Part shown: one piece after another, positions 24,651-34,746 of the stretch
How the letters are laid out: each line of letters starts with the position of its first letter
Position numbering within the stretch: the first letter of the stretch is position 1
NCBI RefSeq assembly: GCF_947498805.1
Contig: NZ_CANMLT010000004.1
Coordinates: 372,001 to 436,000 of the forward strand
Source of the DNA: an uncultured Tenacibaculum sp.
GTDB taxonomy: Bacteria; Bacteroidota; Bacteroidia; Flavobacteriales; Flavobacteriaceae
Reading direction: 5' to 3'
Length of the DNA: 64,000 bases
Program-made: the position numbers and the translations under genes
Notes under the pieces: generated by a model
The model's input: only the letters and a program-made list of their open reading frames with translations
Database searches by the model: none
Told to the model about the DNA's origin: nothing

Positions 24651-25746
24651 TATTGTATAACCCTCAACTAACTTGGTGTTTAATAACCAAAAGAGATGAA
24701 GAGTAATAAATACAACTAAAGTATTATTTGAGGTTTTTTAGAGAATAGTCAGGTAAATCTTGTTAAAAAACAAGTTGCAGTAGTTTGTTCTACTAAAAAA
24801 CACTTTTGTGTGTAGTTTAATAGTAGGCGAAAACACCTCTTTCCTAGAGATAATTTAGATTTTTGAAGTAATAAAATTTTTCACAAAAGAAGTTCTTAGT
24901 CTTTATAAAAAATCAATAATACGTATGTGAAACACTTACTTCAGATTATTTAAGGATAGGGTAGTAGTTAGCTTTATTAATCGATTAAAGTTTTATGTAG
25001 TATTAGAAACTATTATACAAGTGTGTTTTTGGAGAGTAGAATACATAAGGTGATAGTTTAACAGTATGATGGTGAAGACTAGGAGCGGGGCAAGGGGTTG
25101 ATAAATTGATGACAGATTTTGGAGGGAGTCTGGTTGTTGGTTTTGACGCCCCTTTTTTTAGTTAAATATTCTTTAGAATAGACTAGCTATGTATGTATTC
25201 TAAAGCAGAGATTTATTCAATAAATAGTATTTAAGTACTTTTTACGCCTGCACTAAAAATAGGAATAAGATTTATAGATTGACAATTTTTTTAAAACGAA
25301 TGTGCATTAAAAGTAATGCAAAAGGATGTTTTTGAATGAGACTTAACTTCATTTTGAAACTGAAGAATAAGTTGTTGTTTCCTTAAATAATTAGATAAAC
25401 TTTATGTTGAGTGTTATTGCTGTAGATTAATCTATTTAATAATCAAAAGTGAAGTAGTTAAGCTGTAGCAAAAGTTGTGTATTTTTCTTAGTTATCCCTG
25501 ATTTTTGAACTGTGTTTAAGATGCAAAAACAAGGGGATGTAAATATTAACTAAAAAAAGAACTGCTAGAAGTATTAAAAATGTTAAGCATGATCATCATT
25601 ATGATGTCTAATGTAGAATTAATTTATTAAATGCTAAGTGCACACTGATGTTTTTGACAGAGTAGCAGCTGTCAGTTTCCTCATGTAAATGTCAGTGTCA
25701 CTTTTAAAAAACTACAACTCAAACAACAACTAAAATCTTATTATTT
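24651..25746. other. Long non-coding region before the adhesin genes
   Basis: About 1.1 kb with no gene. Beyond the bipartite element at 24779-24826, it holds a locally G-rich stretch (about 25078-25157) with two short hairpins that ends in GACGCCCC and seven T residues. A small palindrome (CATCATTATGATG) lies near 25588, and GACAG/CTGTC arms near 25656-25675 could be an operator or hairpin about 75 bases before the adhesin start. The adhesin mRNA may have a long leader. Confidence 0.5.
24779..24826 (+). repeat. Bipartite intergenic element, copy 2
   Basis: AGTAGTTTGTTCTA (24779-24792) and TGTAGTTTAATAGTAG (24811-24826), spaced exactly as in copy 1 (19667-19714). A weaker relative of the first half (AGTAGATTATTCTA) is found at 38789-38802, beyond the last surface-protein gene. 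Confidence 0.5.
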
Positions 25747-28700
25747 ATGAAGAAAAAAATTACATTATTTATAATGTTATTAAGCGTCGTTTATTTTGGA
25801 TATAGTCAATCCGTAAATTTAACTGATGCATTAATTTCACCAGCACCTTTACCTTCAGTTCAAGCGAATGGTACAGGATTGGCTGAATTTAGATTGCAGG
25901 AAACATCTGGGACTCCAGTTACATCACCTGTTTTTGGATTCTTATCGAATGTCACAATATCGGTCGATATGGGAGACTATATTGATTTACAAAACGGAAT
26001 TACTTCATTAGGGGATATTACGATTACAGATGTTGATTCAGGTGCTGATTTGAGCGCATTGTTTACTATAAGTTATGATGCTACTACGAGAATTTTAACA
26101 TTCGCACAAACCAATGTAAGTATAACTGCAGATGCAAATATTAAGTTCACTTTTCCAATTAAGGTTATTCAAAACTCTAGTTCATCTCAAGTCAACAATG
26201 GATTTAATGCAAACGTATTTGCCTTAGGAGCTAATACAAATGCAGAAGGGAGTGCTTCATTTTTTACATGGACAACCAATACAACTGTTGCTATAAATGA
26301 TATTAACAATACTTATGTAGATGAAGCAATTAGTGGAAATGTATTAACAAACGATTACGATCCGGAAGATGATACACAAACCGTGAATACTACTCCAGTG
26401 AATGATGTTAGTAACGGTACTTTGATCTTAAATGCTGATGGAAGTTATACATATACACCAAATGCTGGATATGTAGGACAAGATAGTTTTACTTACGAGG
26501 TATGTGACGATGTGAGTCCTGCCTCTTGTGATGAGGGAGTAGTTTTTATAGAAGTACTGCCGAACGGAACAGTTGCAAACGAAGCTCCAATTGCTAATGC
26601 AGATACAGTTACCACAGAAGAAGGAACAACTGTAGTAGGCAATGTTGTTAGTAATGATTACGATCCTGATGGAGATCCATTAACGGTAAATATTACTCCA
26701 GTAACTAATGTTGGTAATGGTACATTAACCTTGAATACTGATGGTACCTTTACTTATGTGCCAAATGCAGGGTTTGCAGGAACTGATACCTTTACTTATG
26801 AAGTATGTGATGATGCAAGTCCAATACCGTTATGTGATATTGCAACGGCGGAAATTAAAGTTAATGCGGATACAGGAAATATTACTGTAGCGAACGATGA
26901 TGCATATACTACAACGCCAGACGTAACATTAAACATGGGGAATGTGTTAGATAATGATTCAGATCCAGAAGGAGATACACAAACAGTAAATACTACTCCT
27001 GTGAGTAATGTTAGTAATGGTACCTTAACCTTAAATCCAAATGGTAGTTTTACATATGCACCAAATACTGGATTTACTGGAACTGACAGTTTTGTCTATC
27101 AAGTATGTGATAATGGAACACCTCAAGCATGTGATGAAGGAACAACCATTATTACTGTCGGTGGATTGGCAAATACTACTGTTGCAATTAATGATATAAA
27201 CAATACCTATATAGGAAATGCTGTAAGTGGGAATGTATTGACAAATGATTACGATCCAGAAGGAGATATGCAGACTGTAAATACGACGCCAATAACTAAC
27301 GTTAGTAACGGTACCTTAACCTTAAATGGAGATGGAAGTTATACTTACGCACCAAATGCTGGATATGTAGGACAAGACAGTTTTGTTTATGAAGTATGCG
27401 ACAATGGAAATCCGCAAGCCTGTGATCAAGGAGAAGTGTTTTTAGAGATACTACCTGATGGTACAGTTGCAAACGAAGCTCCAATAGCCAATGCAGATAC
27501 AGTTACCACAGAAGAAGGAACAACTGTAGCAGGAAATGTTGTCAGCAATGATTATGATCCTGATGGAGATCCATTAACAGTAAACACAACTCCGGTAAGT
27601 AATGTTAGTAATGGTACCTTAACCTTAAATACGGACGGTACATTTACTTATGTGCCAAATGCCGGATTTACAGGAACAGATATATTTACATATCAAGTAT
27701 GTGATGATGCAAGTCCAACACCATTATGTGATACTGCAACGGTTGAAATTAAGGTTAATACAGATACAGGAAATATTACTGTAGCTAATGACGATGCATA
27801 TACTACAACTGCAGGAGCAACTTTAAATACAGGGAATGTATTAACCAATGATTCAGATCCAGAAGGAGATACGCAAACGGTAAACACAACACCAGTAACG
27901 AATGTTAACAATGGTACCTTAACCTTAAATGCAAATGGAACCTTTACATATGTGCCAAATGCCGGATTTACAGGAACTGATAGTTTCGTTTATCAAGTAT
28001 GTGATAACGGAACACCACAGGCTTGTGATGAAGGAACGGTAATTATTACTGTTGGAGGATTGGCAAATACTACAGTTGCAATCAATGATATAGCAAATAC
28101 TAATGAAGGGACAACATTAACAGGAAATGTATTAACAAACGATTATGATCCAGAAGGAGATACTCAAACTGTAAATACAACTCCAGTAACTAATGTTAGC
28201 AATGGTACGATAACTTTAAATTCAGATGGTAGCTATACTTATATACCAGATGCAGGATTTACAGGAGAAGATAGTTTTATATATGAAGTGTGTGATAACG
28301 GAACACCACAAGCTTGTGATCAAGGAGAGGTGTTTATAGAAGTATTACCAGATACAACTTCTTCAAATAATGCACCAATAGCGAATGCAGATACAGCAAT
28401 AACAGAAGAAGGAACAACGGTAACAGGAAATGTAGCTAGTAATGATTATGATCCTGATGGAGATCCATTAACAGTAAATACAACACCAGTTACTAATGTT
28501 AGTAATGGTACCTTAACCTTAAATGCTGATGGAACTTTTACTTATGTACCGAATGCAGGGTTTACTGGCACGGATACATTTACATATCAAATATGTGATG
28601 ATGCAAGTCCAACACCATTATGTGATACTGCAACGGTAGAAATTAAAGTTAATACAGATACCGGAAATATTACAGTTGCTAATGATGATGCCTTCGATAC

Positions 28701-29409
28701 AGTTGCTGATAAGGCTAATAACAATGTAACAGGAAATGTATTGGATAACGATTTTGATCCAGAAGGAGATATGCAAACAGTGAATACAACACCAGTGAGT
28801 AATGTTAGTAATGGTACTTTAACTTTAAATGCAGATGGATCTTTCGATTATCAACCAAATGCAGGATTTGCTGGGCAAGATAGTTTTGTATATCAAGTTT
28901 GTGATGACGGAACCCCTCAAGCATGTGATCAGGCAACAGTAATTATTCTTGTTCGAAAATTCACACCACCAGATTATACGGTTTCTATAATTTCAGGAGA
29001 GACCAACGTTGTAGGGAAAGAAGGTGAGATTGATTTTGTAGTTTTTGTTGGCGAAGGAAATGGTTTTGATTCTAATGGTATTAGTGAAGTAGAAATTAGA
29101 ATTTCAGATAGTTCAAACTTCGAGTTTACTTTTGATGATACACTTACGACACTAAATGGAAATACAGTATTTAATACTGATTGGACGTATAAGTTGGAAG
29201 GAGGACTTCACAAGTTTGTTTATTCAGGTAATGGAGGAATATTTAAAGGAAATACTTTTTCTAGAATAGGAATAAAGGCAACATTTATTTCACCAGCTAG
29301 TTCAAGTGGAGAAAGGCCGTTGAAAGTAACAATTAAATCTACTTCAGGAGGACAGGTATTTATTGGAAATGATAATGATTCTGATAAAATAAGTTATAGT
29401 AATAACTAA
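25747..29409 (+). CDS. Large repeat adhesin with nine Ig/cadherin-like repeats
   Basis: A 1220-residue secreted protein: signal peptide (1-20), an N-terminal domain (about 21-178; SVNLTDALISPAPLP, shared with the next gene), nine repeats of about 98 residues (179-1072) with the tandem-95/VCBS pattern GNVLTNDYDPEGD...NGTLTLN.DG.F.Y.PNAGF.G.DSF.Y.VCD, and a C-terminal domain (about 1073-1220). Each repeat has Cys positions suited to a disulfide and Asp/Asn residues suited to calcium. The repeats are grouped A-B-C three times with an exact 894-bp period (26281, 27175, 28069). No CHU_C domain is present, so the C-terminal domain may be an unrecognised sorting or anchoring signal. It probably acts in attachment or gliding. 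Confidence 0.88.
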   Translation: MKKKITLFIMLLSVVYFGYSQSVNLTDALISPAPLPSVQANGTGLAEFRLQETSGTPVTSPVFGFLSNVTISVDMGDYIDLQNGITSLGDITITDVDSGADLSALFTISYDATTRILTFAQTNVSITADANIKFTFPIKVIQNSSSSQVNNGFNANVFALGANTNAEGSASFFTWTTNTTVAINDINNTYVDEAISGNVLTNDYDPEDDTQTVNTTPVNDVSNGTLILNADGSYTYTPNAGYVGQDSFTYEVCDDVSPASCDEGVVFIEVLPNGTVANEAPIANADTVTTEEGTTVVGNVVSNDYDPDGDPLTVNITPVTNVGNGTLTLNTDGTFTYVPNAGFAGTDTFTYEVCDDASPIPLCDIATAEIKVNADTGNITVANDDAYTTTPDVTLNMGNVLDNDSDPEGDTQTVNTTPVSNVSNGTLTLNPNGSFTYAPNTGFTGTDSFVYQVCDNGTPQACDEGTTIITVGGLANTTVAINDINNTYIGNAVSGNVLTNDYDPEGDMQTVNTTPITNVSNGTLTLNGDGSYTYAPNAGYVGQDSFVYEVCDNGNPQACDQGEVFLEILPDGTVANEAPIANADTVTTEEGTTVAGNVVSNDYDPDGDPLTVNTTPVSNVSNGTLTLNTDGTFTYVPNAGFTGTDIFTYQVCDDASPTPLCDTATVEIKVNTDTGNITVANDDAYTTTAGATLNTGNVLTNDSDPEGDTQTVNTTPVTNVNNGTLTLNANGTFTYVPNAGFTGTDSFVYQVCDNGTPQACDEGTVIITVGGLANTTVAINDIANTNEGTTLTGNVLTNDYDPEGDTQTVNTTPVTNVSNGTITLNSDGSYTYIPDAGFTGEDSFIYEVCDNGTPQACDQGEVFIEVLPDTTSSNNAPIANADTAITEEGTTVTGNVASNDYDPDGDPLTVNTTPVTNVSNGTLTLNADGTFTYVPNAGFTGTDTFTYQICDDASPTPLCDTATVEIKVNTDTGNITVANDDAFDTVADKANNNVTGNVLDNDFDPEGDMQTVNTTPVSNVSNGTLTLNADGSFDYQPNAGFAGQDSFVYQVCDDGTPQACDQATVIILVRKFTPPDYTVSIISGETNVVGKEGEIDFVVFVGEGNGFDSNGISEVEIRISDSSNFEFTFDDTLTTLNGNTVFNTDWTYKLEGGLHKFVYSGNGGIFKGNTFSRIGIKATFISPASSSGERPLKVTIKSTSGGQVFIGNDNDSDKISYSNN
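26281..28962 (+). repeat. Three 894-bp tandem supermodules within the adhesin
   Basis: Supermodules start at 26281, 27175 and 28069 (all at an Asn-Thr-Thr-Val-Ala-Ile-Asn-Asp codon run), each 298 codons long and made of three Ig-like domains of types A, B and C. The exact equal length points to amplification by recombination. The third copy is the most diverged at its C-type domain. Confidence 0.85.
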
Positions 29410-29422
29410 GAATTAAAAAGAT

Positions 29423-29459
29423 ACTAGTGTTGGTATGAATATCAACACTGGTGCCTTTT
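29423..29459 (+). terminator. Possible terminator after the first adhesin
   Basis: A 10-bp stem (ACTAGTGTTG/CAACACTGGT, one G-T pair) followed by only four T residues. It may be partial, allowing read-through to the next adhesin gene. Confidence 0.55.
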
Positions 29460-29532
29460 ACTAATTATAAATAAAGTAAGGAATCATTTTCTGAGAAGTA
29501 GATGATTTTAATGTTAAAACAAAAAATATCGT

Positions 29533-31611
29533 ATGAAGGGATTTGTTAAGTTGATGACTTTTTTGTTATTGATATTTAACCAGGTTGGGTATGCGCAATC
29601 GGTTAACTTACAAGATGGAATGATAAGTCCGGCACCACTGGCTACTTTAGAAAACTCTGGAGAAGGAATAGCTAGTTTTAAAATTCAAGAAACTTCTGGA
29701 ACTGAAGTGAATACTCCCGTGTTTGGAGGATTACCTAATGTAACTATTTCCGTTGATTTAGGAAGTTACATTGCCTTGAAGGATGGAGATGTGTCTTTAA
29801 TAACGGGTACATCTGATGGAATAGATGTGATATCTTTATTTGATATATCATATTCGCCATCTACCAATATTTTGACCTTTAATCAGAAGGAGAACTTTCC
29901 AGCTGATATGGTAGAGGAAATTAGTTTTCCTATTGTAGTAACTCAAAACTCAACTAGAGAAGAAAATTTTAATGGGTTCATAGCCAATATTGCTGCTAGA
30001 GGACCAATGACAAATGCTATTGGTGATACCAGCTTCTTTACGTTTACATCTAGTGCAACATTGGATGTTGTTAAGTCGGTTGTAAATGTACCTTCTAGTT
30101 ATTCTGTGGGTACCGTAATTGATTATGAAATTGTGGTTACAAATTCAGGAAATGAAATAATTTCTAATGTTGAAGTAACCGATCCGGGAGCAACAATAAC
30201 ATCCGGGAGTCCAATTACAAGTTTAGCCCCAGGAACTTCAACTACTATAGTAGCTAGTTATACGCTAACACAAGATGACATTGATAGAGGAAGTTATATC
30301 AACACTGCAACGGCAGTAGGAGATAGTCCTGACGGTATAGATGATGTAATTGTAGTGTCCGATACAGGTACAGATGAAAACGGAAACCTTATCACAGACC
30401 CTTTAACAATAGATGGGCCAGATACGGGTAGTGACCCAACTGATGATCCAACAGTACTAGATATTTCAGGAGGTCAAATAACAGCAATGACATTAGTAAA
30501 AAGTGTAACATCAAATGGACCCTATTCTGGAGGTTCAATAATAACGTATGAATTGTTGGTAACCAATATAGGAACATTAACATTAAGTAATATTGAAGTA
30601 ACTGATCCAGGAGCTACAATTATATCAGGTAATCCAATTGCAAGTTTAGCGCCAGGAGAATCTATGAGTATTCAAGCAAATTATACAGTAACTATTGATA
30701 ATATAAATAGAGGGAGTTATACAAATTCAGCAATTGCAACTGGAGATAGTCCTAGTGGAATAGGTGATGTAATTGTAATATCTGATACAGGAACAGATGA
30801 AAACGGAGATGTTATTACAGATCCTTTAACGGTAGATGGACCAGATGCAGGAAGTGATCCTACTGATGATCCTACCGTTCTTAATTTTTCTGAAGGACCC
30901 GTATCTAGTCTAACAATGATCAAAAGTGTAATCTCATCTGGACCTTATTCAGTAGGAACTACCATAAATTATGAATTGATAGTGACTAACAATGGAGAAA
31001 CAACAATCGCAAACATTGAAATAACTGACCTAGGAGCTACAATTATATCAGGTAATCCAATAGCAAGTTTAGCTCCTGGAACTTCTACAAGTGTATTGGC
31101 GAATTATACATTAACTCAAATAGATATTAATAAAGGAGTTTACAGTAATTCTGCAATGGCAGTAGGAGATAGTCCTAGTGGAACGGATGATGTAACTGTA
31201 ATATCGGATGCAGGAACAGATGAAAATGGAGATGTGATCATTAATCCATTAACAGTAGACGGACCAGATGCTGGAAGTGACCCAAGGGATGATCCAACAA
31301 TTCTAGCATTAAACTATTGCTTAACTGTTTTTAATGAGTTTTCTCCAAATCAAGATGGAGTGAATGACTTCTTTAAAATAGAATGTATTGAAAACTATCC
31401 AAATAATACTGTTGAAATATTTAATAGGTGGGGGAATACGGTTTACAAAGTAGGAGAATACAATAATCAGAATATATCCTTTAAAGGAGTTTCAGAAGGA
31501 AGAGTAAATATCAATGCCAATGAAGAACTACCTACAGGAACCTATTTCTATGTAATTGATTTAGGAGACGGAAGTAGTTTAATAAAGGGATGGTTGTATT
31601 TAAACAGGTAG
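29533..31611 (+). CDS. T9SS type B sorted adhesin with three DUF11-like repeats
   Basis: A 692-residue surface protein. After a signal peptide (1-21) comes the same N-terminal domain as in the previous gene (SVNLQDGMISPAPLATL, about 22-175). Three repeats of about 135 residues of the DUF11 conserved-repeat type follow (starting near 180, 318 and 458; Y.L.VTN.G...ISN.EVTDPGA). The last 95 residues form a CHU_C/type B T9SS sorting domain (FNEFSPNQDGVNDFFKI, VEIFNRWGNTVY, LPTGTYFYVIDLGDG). Such domains direct secretion by T9SS and surface attachment with help from a PorP/SprF protein, and one is encoded next. The export assignment is strong; the binding target is unknown. Confidence 0.9.
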   Translation: MKGFVKLMTFLLLIFNQVGYAQSVNLQDGMISPAPLATLENSGEGIASFKIQETSGTEVNTPVFGGLPNVTISVDLGSYIALKDGDVSLITGTSDGIDVISLFDISYSPSTNILTFNQKENFPADMVEEISFPIVVTQNSTREENFNGFIANIAARGPMTNAIGDTSFFTFTSSATLDVVKSVVNVPSSYSVGTVIDYEIVVTNSGNEIISNVEVTDPGATITSGSPITSLAPGTSTTIVASYTLTQDDIDRGSYINTATAVGDSPDGIDDVIVVSDTGTDENGNLITDPLTIDGPDTGSDPTDDPTVLDISGGQITAMTLVKSVTSNGPYSGGSIITYELLVTNIGTLTLSNIEVTDPGATIISGNPIASLAPGESMSIQANYTVTIDNINRGSYTNSAIATGDSPSGIGDVIVISDTGTDENGDVITDPLTVDGPDAGSDPTDDPTVLNFSEGPVSSLTMIKSVISSGPYSVGTTINYELIVTNNGETTIANIEITDLGATIISGNPIASLAPGTSTSVLANYTLTQIDINKGVYSNSAMAVGDSPSGTDDVTVISDAGTDENGDVIINPLTVDGPDAGSDPRDDPTILALNYCLTVFNEFSPNQDGVNDFFKIECIENYPNNTVEIFNRWGNTVYKVGEYNNQNISFKGVSEGRVNINANEELPTGTYFYVIDLGDGSSLIKGWLYLNR

Positions 31612-31652
31612 ACTAAGAAAAGATGTATTATCAAATAGAAAGAAAGATTAAT

Positions 31653-32576
31653 ATGAGGAAAGTGATTAAAATATGCTTGTTTCTTAGCGTATTTGTTTTA
31701 AATGAAATAAAAGCTCAACAAGACCCTCATTATACACAATATATGTTTAACACAATGAGTGTAAACCCTGCTTATGCTGGGTCAAGAGGACATACAGTAA
31801 TTACGGCCTTGGGTAGAATGCAATGGGTTGGGTTTAATGGAGCCCCAGATACTCAGAGCTTGAGTTATGATAGCCCAATAGGACTTGCAGGATTAGGGCT
31901 TGGGTTAAACTTAGTTAATGACAATATTGGTCCATCAAGTGAAATTTATCTTAACACAAACCTGTCTTATACTATACAAACAGGATTTGAAGGGAATTTG
32001 GCTTTCGGACTTCGATTGGGAGGAAGATTGCTAAATATAGATTGGAGTAAAGGAACTGTTTCTCAGCAAGAAGTATTGTTTTCTAGAAATATTAATGGAA
32101 GATTTTTACCATCAGTTGGAGCAGGAATATATTATCACACACCAGATTGGTATGTAGGGCTTTCAGTTCCAAATTTTATTGAGTCAGAGCATTATGATGG
32201 TAGTTTAGGGTCATTAAGAACAAGAGCTGTCGAGAGAATACATTTCTTTTTCATTGCTGGATATGTTTTTGATGTTTCTAAAAGCGTACGATTTAAGCCC
32301 GCAATTTTAACAAAAGCCGTTACGGGAGCACCTGTATCATTGGATGTTTCTGCTAATTTTTTATTTAATGATAAGTTTCGTGTTGGATTAGCTTGGAGAT
32401 GGGATGATTCAATGAGTGCACTATTAGGATTTCAAGTAAGCGATTCTTTTTTAATTGGGTATGCATATGATTTGACAACATCAAATTATAATGTAACCAA
32501 TAGTGGTACTCATGAAATAATGTTGAGGTATGAAACTATTAGGAGGTTGAGATTTAGATCTCCAAGATTTTTCTAA
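31653..32576 (+). CDS. PorP/SprF family outer-membrane protein
   Basis: A 307-residue outer-membrane beta-barrel of the PorP/SprF family. The signal peptide starts at ATG31653 (MRKVIKICLFLSVFVLN), which is preferred over ATG31623. The family hallmark QQDPHYTQYMFNTMSVNPAYAGSRG follows in the mature N-terminus. These proteins work with T9SS to place type B sorted proteins on the surface; SprF is needed for the SprB adhesin in Flavobacterium johnsoniae. It lies between the type B adhesin and the PorE-like protein, the usual order, so it is the likely partner for that adhesin. Confidence 0.93.
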   Translation: MRKVIKICLFLSVFVLNEIKAQQDPHYTQYMFNTMSVNPAYAGSRGHTVITALGRMQWVGFNGAPDTQSLSYDSPIGLAGLGLGLNLVNDNIGPSSEIYLNTNLSYTIQTGFEGNLAFGLRLGGRLLNIDWSKGTVSQQEVLFSRNINGRFLPSVGAGIYYHTPDWYVGLSVPNFIESEHYDGSLGSLRTRAVERIHFFFIAGYVFDVSKSVRFKPAILTKAVTGAPVSLDVSANFLFNDKFRVGLAWRWDDSMSALLGFQVSDSFLIGYAYDLTTSNYNVTNSGTHEIMLRYETIRRLRFRSPRFF

Positions 32577-32587
32577 CAAAAGAATTT

Positions 32588-34639
32588 ATGAAAGTATATA
32601 AAATAAGAAAGGGAGTATTAACAATTTTACTGCTATTTTTTGCTGTATCCTATTCGCAAAGCCGAAAGATTGCAGATAGGTATTTTAAAGAATTTGAATA
32701 TGTGAAAGCGGCAGAGTTGTATAAAGAATTATATGCACTAGGCGATCGTTCTAAACATGTTTTGACAAAATTGGCAGATTCTTATTATAATCATGTGAAT
32801 ACAGAAGATGCAGAGTTTTGGTATGAGAAGTTAATGATTGATTTTAAAGGCGGTGTTTCCAATGATTATTTGCTCAAATACGCTCAAGTTTTAAGAAGTA
32901 ATAAAAAGTATAAAAAATCAGATTCTATTTTTTCATTATTAAGGTCTTCAGGGAAATTGAGATTAAGTTTAAAAGAAAAAGTTTCTGACTCATTATTCGA
33001 ATTAACTGAAGGGACAGTGGAAAGAATAAACATTAAAAATTTAAATGTTAATTCACAATTTTCAGATTATGGAGGTTATATTTTTAACAATGAGGTATAC
33101 TATTCTTCTTCCTCAATAGTAAAGGGCAAAGAACAAAAAATGTATGGTTGGAATAATCAACCTTTTTTGAACATTTACAAAGCTCGGATGAAATTGGAAT
33201 TAATCGGAGCTGATACGAAGAAAGATACTATTTTAAATATCTACAATTCAGAAATACTCAAAGCTCCTGTGACTACTAAATATCACGAAGGGAAACCAAT
33301 TTTTACAAAAGATGGTAAAACCATGTATTTTACTCGAAACAATTTTAATGGGAAAAGATTAAGTAAGGGGCTTAAAAGTACAGTAAACCTTAAAATTTTC
33401 CGAGCAGAAAAGATTGATGATATATGGACTAATATTACTGAGTTACCTTTTAATAGTAACAATTATTCTGTTGGTCATCCAACATTAAGTTTAGATGAGA
33501 GAACCTTGTATTTCACTTCGGATATGCCGGGAGGTTATGGTAAAACCGATTTATATAAGGTTAGTGTTGGTATAGATGGGAGTTTTGGAACACCTAAGAA
33601 CTTAGGAGCTAAAATTAATACTTCAGAAAGAGAGGTCTTTCCGTTTATAGGAAAAGATAATAGACTGTACTTTTCTTCAGATGGACATTTTGGTTTAGGA
33701 CTTCTAGATATTTATAAAGTAAAAAGTAAGTTAAATAATGAATATCTAGAAATAGAAAATTTAGGTAGCCCATTTAATAGTAGTAAAGATGATTTTGCTT
33801 TTTACTTACATGATAATGGTAAATATGGATTCTTTTCTTCCAACAGAAAACAGGGAAAAGGAGATGATGATATCTATAGTTTTTATGTATATGAAGAAAC
33901 TCCATGCAAACAAAATATAGAAGGATTTTTAATTGATTACAAAACTAAAAAACCAATAGACAGAGGATTGGTCACGATTATAAATCAAAATGGAGAAGTT
34001 ATAGATGAAGTTTTAACAGATACTGAAGGAAAGTACATACTTCCGAGTATTAAATGTGCCCAAACATACACATTAAAAGGACATAAATTCGATTATAGAT
34101 CTACCCAAAAAGTAATTAATGTAACTAGTCAACCATTAGGAGATGTTAACCTTTCTTTAATGCCTTTGGTTGTCGAAAATCAGATAGTTATAAAACCCAT
34201 TTATTTTGATTTTAATAAGTATGACATAAGAGATGATGCAAAATATGAATTAGAAAATATTTATACAATTATGACCCGTCATCCTGAAATAGTTATACGC
34301 ATAGAATCTCATACTGACAGTAGAGGAACTTTTGAACATAATCTTTCTTTATCAAGTAAAAGAGCCTTAGCAACCAAAAATTACCTTATTAATAGAGGTA
34401 TTAACCCCAAAAGAATTATAAGTGCAAAAGGTTTTGGAGAATCACGATTATTGAATAATTGTGTTGATGAAAATGTCAAGTGTTCAGAAGAAGAGCATAG
34501 TGTAAATAGAAGGTCTTATTTCTTTATAGTAGAAGGACTAAAAGAAATAAAGGCTAGGCAGTTAAAAGAAAGACTAAAAGCAAATGAAAAGATGGAGAAT
34601 AGAAGAAAGAAGATAAAGGAGTTAAGGAAGCATAAATAA
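32588..34639 (+). CDS. PorE-like OmpA protein with TPR and PD40 regions
   Basis: A 683-residue exported protein. After a signal peptide (about 1-24) it has a TPR-like helical part (25-120), WD40-like PD40 beta-propeller repeats (about 155-430; LYFTSDMPGGYGKTDLY, RLYFSSDGHFGLGLLDIY), a carboxypeptidase-regulatory-like beta domain (about 440-520) and an OmpA peptidoglycan-binding domain (about 536-650; IYFDFNKYDIRDDA, SHTDSRGTFEHN). This is the plan of PorE, which links T9SS machinery to peptidoglycan, and of its many paralogues downstream of PorP/SprF genes. A Lys/Arg-rich tail follows. It starts 11 bases after the PorP/SprF stop. Confidence 0.92.
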   Translation: MKVYKIRKGVLTILLLFFAVSYSQSRKIADRYFKEFEYVKAAELYKELYALGDRSKHVLTKLADSYYNHVNTEDAEFWYEKLMIDFKGGVSNDYLLKYAQVLRSNKKYKKSDSIFSLLRSSGKLRLSLKEKVSDSLFELTEGTVERINIKNLNVNSQFSDYGGYIFNNEVYYSSSSIVKGKEQKMYGWNNQPFLNIYKARMKLELIGADTKKDTILNIYNSEILKAPVTTKYHEGKPIFTKDGKTMYFTRNNFNGKRLSKGLKSTVNLKIFRAEKIDDIWTNITELPFNSNNYSVGHPTLSLDERTLYFTSDMPGGYGKTDLYKVSVGIDGSFGTPKNLGAKINTSEREVFPFIGKDNRLYFSSDGHFGLGLLDIYKVKSKLNNEYLEIENLGSPFNSSKDDFAFYLHDNGKYGFFSSNRKQGKGDDDIYSFYVYEETPCKQNIEGFLIDYKTKKPIDRGLVTIINQNGEVIDEVLTDTEGKYILPSIKCAQTYTLKGHKFDYRSTQKVINVTSQPLGDVNLSLMPLVVENQIVIKPIYFDFNKYDIRDDAKYELENIYTIMTRHPEIVIRIESHTDSRGTFEHNLSLSSKRALATKNYLINRGINPKRIISAKGFGESRLLNNCVDENVKCSEEEHSVNRRSYFFIVEGLKEIKARQLKERLKANEKMENRRKKIKELRKHK

Positions 34640-34746
34640 CTTCTTAAACTGCTTTTGTTTTAATGAAGTAGTGTAAAAAAGAATCTAATTTTCTATAGTT
34701 TTTCAGAAAAATTTATTCGGATAGAATATTAAGTTAAGATTAAAAG

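Noticed and set aside
27302..27911. Antisense frames within the adhesin repeats
   Set aside because: They are opposite repeat-coding DNA of low complexity; the + strand gene is clear.
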